Source: a virus | IMG/VR virus record: IMGVR_UViG_3300019752_000004 | Location: 1-64,000 of that record | DNA length: 64,000 nt | Reading direction: 5' to 3' (one strand) | Shown: piece by piece, positions 57,926 to 64,000 of the stretch | Layout: the number at the start of each line of letters is the position of its first letter | How positions within the stretch are numbered: the stretch's first letter is position 1 | The notes under the pieces: model-generated | The model's input: only the letters and a program-made list of their open reading frames with translations | What the model was told of the DNA's origin: nothing | The model's database searches: none | Made by a program: the position numbers and the translations under genes

Positions 57926-58391
57926 CACCTGTAACACTCAGATACTGTATACCATTTATTGATCCCAAACCAGTTTCAGTTTTATATCTGTCAATGTGAT
58001 TGTGGTTATTAACTACAGGTGGTCTATTCACACAAGCATTCAAATGTCGTTCACATAGTTCTATATCTTCCAAGACATATTTGATATTTGCTTCATATGC
58101 TTTAGTTGTGTCAGGAAATGATTTAAAGTTCCAATTATTGACCAAATCATATAGTTTTGAATTGTTGTGATGAATAACATCATAGCACACATCTTTGAGT
58201 TTATCATAATCTGATCTGGATATCAGAATTGAATTGCCCATTTTAATGCAACCAGTTTTCCAATTCTTAGGATTCTTGACCCATTTTCTCACAATACGTT
58301 TACGTTTAGACTTTGGGAATCTAAACTGAATATGAATACAATCCAGATATTGATCTTCAATCACATGAACATTCAAACCAAACAAATCCAT
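57921..58391 (-). CDS. Hypothetical 156-aa protein
   Basis: ATG 58391 overlaps the helicase stop (TAATG), with AAAAGG upstream; an in-frame ATG at 58400 is too close to that site. MDLFGLNVHVIEDQYLDCIH, then a basic stretch (FPKSKRKRIVRKWVKNPKNW). Translationally coupled to gp41. Unknown family. Confidence 0.65.
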   Translation of the reverse strand: MDLFGLNVHVIEDQYLDCIHIQFRFPKSKRKRIVRKWVKNPKNWKTGCIKMGNSILISRSDYDKLKDVCYDVIHHNNSKLYDLVNNWNFKSFPDTTKAYEANIKYVLEDIELCERHLNACVNRPPVVNNHNHIDRYKTETGLGSINGIQYLSVTGV

Positions 58392-59767
58392 TACGTCCAT
58401 CCTTTTTTAAGATTGTTGTCCAAAGGTGAAGTGCCTTTTATTCTTTCATCATACGCTTTATCAGATTCAGACATTACACCTTCCTGTGACCTTTTGTCAA
58501 CATCAAAAAATCTTTGTCTGTCATTATCTAAACCCACAACAAATTTCTTCATCTTAGATTTATTATTATAACGGTTTTTATTGACAATAGCTATTGCTTC
58601 ATTCATTGCCGCCATATCGTCAGGTTGAAGCAATGCTATGACTAAATCAGCAATCTTTACAAGGTTGATTGCGTCACTTGTATCTGATAATGAAATATTG
58701 TCGGTCGCGTCCTGTGATTTTCTGTTAACCTGACCACCTGACCACGTAATAGCATTATATCTCACAGCTAGTGATCTAACCTCTCTAGCAATCGAACCAT
58801 AATAGTTATTGGAATTTAACATAGCACTTGCGGGTAAACTTGCACTAGCCATTTCACCAATATAGTCAAACAACAATACATCTGGTAAACATTTGTGTAA
58901 TAACTTAACTTCTTTAATATGATTCTCTACATGAGTAGCAGATGCACCGCCACTAGGAAATTCTTTGATAATGAACTTGCCATCAGTTTTTGACCGCATT
59001 TCATTAATCTTCATCATATATTCATTTAGAGTCTTGCGTTCGAGTTTATCAAATGTAGTTTCAAAGTTATTTACATCTGCACGATGTTTAATAACACTAT
59101 CTGATACTTCAAACGTATAATAATAAACATTTAAACCCTGTTTCAAATACATTATAGCCAGATGGATTAATGCCGTGGTCTTACCTACGTTAACACCCGC
59201 CTGAATAATATTAAGGGTTTTTCGGGGTACGCCACCTTTGGTACATTTATTGAACAACTCAATGTCAAACGGTGTTCTATTCATTTCCTGATAGAAAGTT
59301 TTATAATGTTCTTCGGCATCGTCATAATAGTCTATACCTAGATCATTATCAATCTGAATAGAAACTGCATTCCTGAGAATCTCAGGAATATTATTCATTT
59401 CATCCTTTTTATTCTCTAGGATATCAATACATTTGTATAGTGCAAGGTGTGTTGCTCTATCAGTTACCCATTGCTGTGTCTGATCCAGCAACCAATTATT
59501 ATCTGGTTCATCACTATAATCTTTAATTTCCTGTAGGCAATCAATGATAGATTCATAAATGCTATCATTTACTTTTAATTTTGTAACTTCGAGTACAATA
59601 GCATCTAGACTTGGATTGTTATTGTACGTGTCAATGTAATTGCTGATAATTTTGAAAATCTCTTTGGTACCATAATCTTCAAAATATTCTGAATCAAGTA
59701 TTGTAATTACTTGGGTCTGGTAACGGTTATTATTAATAAGATTTGCTAAAATCGTGGTTTCAATCAT
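58391..59767 (-). CDS. 41: Replicative DNA helicase (gp41/DnaB-like)
   Basis: A 458-aa hexameric helicase (T4: 475). Walker A QAGVNVGKTTAL near residue 200, Walker B PDVLLFDYIGEM, motif with SGGQVNRKSQD. N-terminal domain helical. Start ATG 59767 (MIETTILANLINN) after AAAGGAG; an in-frame ATG five codons upstream precedes that site. Unwinds the lagging strand template; associates with a primase not in this window. Confidence 0.94.
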   Translation of the reverse strand: MIETTILANLINNNRYQTQVITILDSEYFEDYGTKEIFKIISNYIDTYNNNPSLDAIVLEVTKLKVNDSIYESIIDCLQEIKDYSDEPDNNWLLDQTQQWVTDRATHLALYKCIDILENKKDEMNNIPEILRNAVSIQIDNDLGIDYYDDAEEHYKTFYQEMNRTPFDIELFNKCTKGGVPRKTLNIIQAGVNVGKTTALIHLAIMYLKQGLNVYYYTFEVSDSVIKHRADVNNFETTFDKLERKTLNEYMMKINEMRSKTDGKFIIKEFPSGGASATHVENHIKEVKLLHKCLPDVLLFDYIGEMASASLPASAMLNSNNYYGSIAREVRSLAVRYNAITWSGGQVNRKSQDATDNISLSDTSDAINLVKIADLVIALLQPDDMAAMNEAIAIVNKNRYNNKSKMKKFVVGLDNDRQRFFDVDKRSQEGVMSESDKAYDERIKGTSPLDNNLKKGWT

Positions 59768-59786
59768 GAATACTCCTTTCAATGAG

Positions 59787-59815
59787 AGTATATATTATAA
59801 TTTTTAATATTGCAA
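59787..59815 (-). promoter_or_regulatory. Early promoter for gp41
   Basis: Minus strand: TTGCAA (59815-59810), 17-bp spacer, TATACT (59792-59787), 20 nt before the gp41 start. The TTGCAA -35 is shared with the clamp promoter at 14769. Confidence 0.72.
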
Positions 59816-59819
59816 TAGA

Positions 59820-59852
59820 AAAGTGGAGAAAGATCATTTCTTTCTCCACTTT
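59820..59852 (-). terminator. Terminator after the uvsX unit
   Basis: AAAGTGGAGAAAGA (59820-59833) pairs with TCTTTCTCCACTTT (59839-59852), 5-nt loop. On the minus strand it follows the stop at 59855 and precedes the gp41 promoter. Confidence 0.82.
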
Positions 59853-59854
59853 GA

Positions 59855-60109
59855 TTATGACATTTTAAATTGTGTGTCATCACGCTTTAGAAGTTCTGTT
59901 ACAACATTCCCAACACATTCATTGAGTTCATCTGTAATTTCAATATCAGTCGTATATGATATTTTGGTTTTAAACTCCTTAGTGTTTTCATTCACCTTTA
60001 GAATGATTTTATCAATCTGGACACACACACCTTCAAATGGATGGTCCAATATGACATTACTCTGTTTAGGGTCTGATGGAACTATTGTTATTTTTCGGTG
60101 TCCGAACAC
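59855..60109 (-). CDS. Hypothetical 84-aa protein
   Basis: GTG start with AAGGAG 6-8 nt upstream, overlapping the preceding gene by 44 nt. FGHRKITIVPSDPKQSNVIL; beta-rich and acidic. No family recognised. Confidence 0.6.
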   Translation of the reverse strand: MFGHRKITIVPSDPKQSNVILDHPFEGVCVQIDKIILKVNENTKEFKTKISYTTDIEITDELNECVGNVVTELLKRDDTQFKMS

Positions 60110-60326
60110 GTCCCAACTCCTTATAAAACATCCAACACATTTCAGACTCTACAGCCTTCTTACAAGCCTCGTAAGATTCATTCCGAGTCTTACCATAGAA
60201 TTCACCTAAAGTGTCTTCATACTCGACACAGACGGTTTTAAACATATCACCAGCACTACAAGTCTTGTATGCATAATGTGTAGAACGAATTTTAATATCA
60301 CTTGGGAAGATTTCAGTATCAGTCAT
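60066..60326 (-). CDS. Hypothetical 86-aa protein
   Basis: MTDTEIFPSDIKIRSTHYAY; a small alpha/beta protein with CKKAVESEMCWMFYKELGR helix. GGAA site; lies 2 nt downstream of uvsX and probably co-transcribed with it. Unknown family. Confidence 0.62.
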   Translation of the reverse strand: MTDTEIFPSDIKIRSTHYAYKTCSAGDMFKTVCVEYEDTLGEFYGKTRNESYEACKKAVESEMCWMFYKELGRVRTPKNNNSSIRP

Positions 60327-60328
60327 AA

Positions 60329-61417
60329 TTATTCCTTTTCAGCAGTTTTAACGATCATTTCACCAGTTGTTTCATCAACGACAAATGTTGAATTTGCCTT
60401 GCCACGATTCAATTGAAACATGTCTTTTACATATTCTTTAAAGTTATCATTTTCCAGAATAGGTGTCAAGTATTCTTCATCAAATTCGATATGTTTACGC
60501 CATTGCAATTTATTATCATCAATACCAAGGATATCAGCGTATTTATAACGTTTACCTTCTGCTTCAATGAATCCACCAGCTACGGCCCATTCAAACACAC
60601 CAGACATCTTTTCAATACCACCATCAAATTTAACAGTAAGTGGAATTGCAGACTTTTCTTTGACTGCACGGGATTTTAAAAGATTCATAATGAAATTATA
60701 ACCTACAAGATTTTTATCATTATCTTTTACAACCCTACGACCCATCAACAATTGTGAATTGCAACTAAGTGTAGCCTGTTTACCACCTTTCACAATTGGA
60801 TCAGCATATTTATTAGAAATGTCTTCATATGTACTGTTAATAATGAGACATGGAATTCTAAGCATATTAAGTTTAGGTGTAATAATTCTAAACATTGAAT
60901 TCAAAGATTTTGCACGAGTCATATCAGCAACTTCCTTTTCATTCAGTGCATCATTAACTTCCTTTGAGCTTGCAATCTGTGAAATAGAGTCTACTAAAAT
61001 AATGATTCTAGTTTCTTCCCCCTGCATGGCTTCAAGAACTTTGGAAAGTGTTTGTTTCATTTCCTCTACGTTAGTAGCAAACTTATGAATCACCCTGTTC
61101 GCATCGATACCAAAATATTCAAAACTTTCAATTGGAATACCATCCTCTGCATTCAGATAGTATAGATACGAATCTTCGTGTGCGTCAAGAAAGTTTGAAC
61201 ACTGTTTCAAAGCAATGTTAGATTTAAAATGTTTACTTGGACCCAAAATCATATGAATACCTCTCATAAGACCACCATCAATTTCACCAGACATGGCTAC
61301 AGCAATTGCTGGGGTATCCAATGGACATTCATATTTTTTGGCTGGATCAAAATGATCAGATTTACTAATCAATTCTGAACCAGTTGTTTTCATCAGTTTC
61401 TTAGCAAATGAACTCAT
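60329..61417 (-). CDS. uvsX: RecA-like recombinase (UvsX)
   Basis: A 362-aa protein (T4: 391). Walker A ILGPSKHFKSN near residue 57, as in T4 UvsX (GPSKSFKSN), Walker B IIILVDSISQIAS, loop TYEDISNKYADPIVKGGKQA. Catalyses strand invasion for recombination-dependent replication with gp32 and gp46/47. AGGAG-like site; 3 nt after the dCTP-deaminase-like gene. Confidence 0.95.
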   Translation of the reverse strand: MSSFAKKLMKTTGSELISKSDHFDPAKKYECPLDTPAIAVAMSGEIDGGLMRGIHMILGPSKHFKSNIALKQCSNFLDAHEDSYLYYLNAEDGIPIESFEYFGIDANRVIHKFATNVEEMKQTLSKVLEAMQGEETRIIILVDSISQIASSKEVNDALNEKEVADMTRAKSLNSMFRIITPKLNMLRIPCLIINSTYEDISNKYADPIVKGGKQATLSCNSQLLMGRRVVKDNDKNLVGYNFIMNLLKSRAVKEKSAIPLTVKFDGGIEKMSGVFEWAVAGGFIEAEGKRYKYADILGIDDNKLQWRKHIEFDEEYLTPILENDNFKEYVKDMFQLNRGKANSTFVVDETTGEMIVKTAEKE

Positions 61418-61420
61418 AGG

Positions 61421-61939
61421 CTAATCTCCGTAAATTTCTTTTTCCATAGATTTCTTTTCACCGTCTTTATCGTTACCATAATCACCATCATATTCTTTGA
61501 GTGCTTCGGCATCAGCACAAATGTACTGGGCTACGCGGGTTCCACGTTTAATCATGGCTTTGCCATCACACTTCAAACCTTGTGTCATAGGACCATTATA
61601 ACCAGAATCATATAAACACGTCTTAACATGCAAACCATTTCTTTGAAGTGTTGAACGTGGTACAACCCAGCCAGCTTCTCCAACAGCTACATCAACTTCA
61701 CCTTCCATACGAATCTGATAATAGGAACCTTCTTTAAAATGGTAATAACCATTAGCATCTGGGGAGATTTCGTCTACATCACGATGAACTTTCTTATCTT
61801 CATCCAAAATGAACGGTGTGTGCATATGAACTTTAAATACACGGTCAAGTCGAAGGTCTACAGCATTAGGCTGAACCATATCTTCATCAATTTTAGTAAG
61901 ACTACTTTTAGCCTTATCTCCAGCAATGTTTTTAAGCAT
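61421..61939 (-). CDS. dCTP deaminase / dUTPase superfamily protein
   Basis: A 172-aa protein. VQPNAVDLRLDRVF, GWVVPRSTLQRNGLHV, YDSGYNGPM and GTRVAQYICADAEAL are the conserved strands of the trimeric dUTPase/Dcd fold (motifs P-R-S-T-L and D-S-G-Y-x-G). Keeps dUTP low or makes dUMP for dTMP synthesis. Dcd and dUTPase cannot be told apart safely from sequence. AGGAG site. Confidence 0.85.
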   Translation of the reverse strand: MLKNIAGDKAKSSLTKIDEDMVQPNAVDLRLDRVFKVHMHTPFILDEDKKVHRDVDEISPDANGYYHFKEGSYYQIRMEGEVDVAVGEAGWVVPRSTLQRNGLHVKTCLYDSGYNGPMTQGLKCDGKAMIKRGTRVAQYICADAEALKEYDGDYGNDKDGEKKSMEKEIYGD

Positions 61940-61948
61940 TAAATTCTC

Positions 61949-62533
61949 CTAGTAGTTAGTTTTAATACGACTATAGATTGTTTTCCAGTCTGACACTATA
62001 TCAAGACCTTCTTTATAGTCATTACAATTAGTTGGTGTCTCATACAAAAATAGATGTGCATGAGGTTGGTGTTTACACATAGGATACAAATACTCAGGTC
62101 TATCATCAATCATGATATCACATGGTACAGTATATTTATCACCAGTATCATAGAACCCATCATACTTGAAAAACTGAGATAAAAATCTTAGTTTTGATTC
62201 TACATGAGGTTTACCACAGCAATGTGATACAAAATTAATTTTATATCCATCACTATGTAATTGGTTAATATAAAGATCACTGTATGGAATTGGAAGAATA
62301 TCATCATAGATATCTCCACGTTCCCAGTAATCAAGACATCTGAACTCAGGTCTCCATTCTCTTACAATAGATTCCATTCCATCAAAATGCCTGTAACCCA
62401 GTTGTTCAATACACTCCATAACGTCAAACTTATGTTCTTCTGGTATGAAGTTGTCAATCCACTTGGCATAGTTCCAAAGTGGATTGACAACACACAAGTC
62501 AACATCAATATTGATTGTTTTCATAAAATACAA
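61949..62533 (-). CDS. HAD-fold 5'(3')-deoxyribonucleotidase-like protein
   Basis: A 194-aa protein. INIDVDLCVVNP near the N-terminus supplies the DxD nucleophile motif of HAD phosphatases and CDIMIDDRPEY the late acidic DD motif, as in phage NT5C-type nucleotidases. TTG 62533 fits AGGAT four nt upstream; the ATG at 62524 is an alternative. Lies in the nucleotide and recombination unit. Confidence 0.78.
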   Translation of the reverse strand: MYFMKTINIDVDLCVVNPLWNYAKWIDNFIPEEHKFDVMECIEQLGYRHFDGMESIVREWRPEFRCLDYWERGDIYDDILPIPYSDLYINQLHSDGYKINFVSHCCGKPHVESKLRFLSQFFKYDGFYDTGDKYTVPCDIMIDDRPEYLYPMCKHQPHAHLFLYETPTNCNDYKEGLDIVSDWKTIYSRIKTNY

Positions 62534-62567
62534 TTTATCCTAATTAGAATATGATGTCAAATGGTTT

Positions 62568-64000
62568 TTAAAATAATGTGTTTTTACGCACATATGCATA
62601 ATCAGTAGCCGATACAAAGTTGTCTAATGCATTCTTAAACGACTTTTCAAACATAGAATCATAATCAATGAAATTATCTAAATCAAATTCCCTTGGCATG
62701 AAATCTGTATACGCAATTACATCAGTAGGTGTAGGGTTACTTTTTCTAAGATTCAGCATCTTAATCTTTTCGCCCGATCCAATCTTTTCATAATCCAAAC
62801 CAAGCTTGTCAACCATATAGTTGAATGTGAGTGCACCTTTTACGTGTCTAGGGCAACCCTTTTTAAATACAGTGGTCGGACTATGATATTTTTCAACGTT
62901 GTTAACGTTAGATACTATAGCAATATCATTCAAAGGCAATTCTTTGAATTCTTTCTTAATCTGTTTGTACAATGCAGTTAATTCAGTGCTATCATCATTC
63001 TCTAAAATAGATTTATAACACTTTTTGAGCTGTTCTCTACTCCATTCTGAATATGTGGATTGAATAGCTTCTAATCCCATCACTTTCATCTTAGGAGTAT
63101 CATACTGAATACCCTCGTTATTATTGACTATCATAGCATAACGTTTCTTGGCAGTCCACACAGCTGTTTCAGCAATGACTTCACGACTCCAGAACATACG
63201 GTTTTCATACCCATTCATGAATTCGTTGTAATCTAATGCGGCCTGTTGAATAACTGGGTTTAATACAGTTTCACACCAATTGTCAATGTTTTTAGTGATT
63301 TCAATGCTAGATAATTTATCCCATCCATGTTTTAGCACAACTGCTTCAATACAATAATAGTCTGAATCTGTGTCACCAGCAATAGTATAATCTACATTAC
63401 GTGTGTCACAATATTCATTCAAGAATTTGTTCACAGTATAGTATGTATACTTGTTGATGGCTCTAGAACTGCCTGTAATAGCCTCTGCAATCACTTTCTT
63501 TGAATACCTGAACCATTTGTTACCTATAGCACCATAAAGGCTGTTAATCATGATTTTGATACCCATTTGCTTTGTATCATGACTTGCAATAAGATTCTTC
63601 AATTCAGTGATTTTACTTATAGCAGGAGTCTCAAGTGACTCCAAATCAACTAACTGCTGTTTTAGGGCCTTCATCTCCGTCTTAATTGCTTTACGTTGTG
63701 CATATAGTTCACGTGTAAATATAGAGAGATCAGACATTTCATCTAGTTTAAAAAATTCAAAATTAAGAGCCAGAGACACATTATATTTCTTCAACGTCTT
63801 AAATTTAATTTTATTCACACATGGTACAAGTTCATCATCAATGACTTTACCAGATTGTAATGCGGAGAACAGAGATTTTAAATTATCTACATCAGCTGGA
63901 TCAGATACATCAATAGCATCTCTGATTTCATCTAATATTTCATTTCTAATCTGAGTTCTAAGTTTATAATCCTGTACAAGTGTGAACAGGCTCATATTAC
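62568..64000 (-). CDS. 43: DNA polymerase gp43, C-terminal part (5' end outside window)
   Basis: Family B polymerase. Motif B is IKIMINSLYGAIGNKWFRY and motif C is AGDTDSDYYC; the thumb follows (HVKGALTFNYMVDKLGLDYE). The reading frame stays open to the window edge (codon before ATG 63995 is AAT), so that ATG is internal and the exonuclease domain and motif A lie outside. The last residues (YAYVRKNTLF) would carry the clamp-binding tail. In T4, gene 43 follows regA; here it is on the other strand with uvsX. Confidence 0.94.
   Translation of the reverse strand, partial: NMSLFTLVQDYKLRTQIRNEILDEIRDAIDVSDPADVDNLKSLFSALQSGKVIDDELVPCVNKIKFKTLKKYNVSLALNFEFFKLDEMSDLSIFTRELYAQRKAIKTEMKALKQQLVDLESLETPAISKITELKNLIASHDTKQMGIKIMINSLYGAIGNKWFRYSKKVIAEAITGSSRAINKYTYYTVNKFLNEYCDTRNVDYTIAGDTDSDYYCIEAVVLKHGWDKLSSIEITKNIDNWCETVLNPVIQQAALDYNEFMNGYENRMFWSREVIAETAVWTAKKRYAMIVNNNEGIQYDTPKMKVMGLEAIQSTYSEWSREQLKKCYKSILENDDSTELTALYKQIKKEFKELPLNDIAIVSNVNNVEKYHSPTTVFKKGCPRHVKGALTFNYMVDKLGLDYEKIGSGEKIKMLNLRKSNPTPTDVIAYTDFMPREFDLDNFIDYDSMFEKSFKNALDNFVSATDYAYVRKNTLF

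Noticed and set aside
1-64000. CRISPR array, insertion sequence, integrase or rRNA
   Set aside because: No regularly spaced repeats, transposase or integrase motifs or rRNA sequence were seen in the window.

Overview
The window is a gene-dense, AT-rich segment of a large T4-related myovirus genome. It has no ribosomal RNA, no tRNA I could support, and no CRISPR array. The identification rests on a near-complete set of T4-type core proteins: replisome (gp45, gp44, gp62, RegA, gp41, gp43, gp32), recombination (UvsX, gp46/gp47), topoisomerase gp52, late-transcription factors (gp55, gp33), head completion gp4, and tail or baseplate proteins (gp5, gp25, gp26, gp27, gp48/54-type, gp53, gp29-type tape measure). 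Most are clearly divergent from T4 itself. The host is inferred to be a Gram-negative facultative anaerobe: there is an anaerobic ribonucleotide reductase, a lipoprotein and a signal-peptide protein. Host genus cannot be read from the sequence.

Layout. 1-4.1 kb: RyR-domain tail, small gene, nrdG and nrdD, the latter interrupted by a 335-aa intein with a homing endonuclease. 4.2-7.6 kb: small, mostly unknown, often Cys-pair proteins, an HTH protein and a membrane protein. 7.6-10.8 kb: ParB-like plus PAPS-reductase-like pair (IbrB/IbrA type) followed by a frameshifted HNH homing endonuclease. 10.8-14.7 kb: a minus-strand fibre-like gene, CCA-adding-enzyme homologue, small proteins, a TMEM65-like membrane protein and a TM/coiled-coil protein. 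14.8-20.7 kb: clamp, clamp loader, RegA, ParB-like protein, DinG-like helicase, gp52. 20.8-23.9 kb: two late-type genes, the second a polyvalent protein with an LPD1-type HExxH domain. 24-31.5 kb: RNase H, gp55, nucleotidyltransferase, gp47/gp46 and a possible lysis group. 31.5-37.5 kb: tiny Cys-rich genes and a 687-aa unknown. 37.5-41.5 kb (minus): gp25, a large gp5 fused to a peptidase and repeats, gp26. 41.5-49.5 kb: RuvC-like nuclease, gp33, gp32, gp4, structural and unknown genes. 49.5-56.5 kb: tail genes interleaved with small early-promoter cassettes. 56.5-64 kb (minus): small genes, gp41, UvsX, dCTP-deaminase/dUTPase-like, HAD nucleotidase and the 3' half of DNA polymerase gp43, cut by the window edge.

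Regulation is unusually legible. Strong sigma70-like promoters (TTGACA, 17-bp spacer) occur in repeated modules: five copies in which the promoter is embedded in a terminator-like hairpin (PeSL-like), and four copies with a conserved leader. Three of the latter are each followed by a small ORF and by a repeated terminator plus late promoter. T4-type late promoters (NATAAATA) precede virion genes, consistent with gp55 and gp33 being encoded here.

Three genes look broken: the HNH gene (dinucleotide slip), a small gene at 35531 (start out of frame) and a gene at 49531 (in-frame TAA at codon 10). The damage at 35531 lies at the junction of a repeated leader, suggesting that the leaders are recombination points for swapping small genes.
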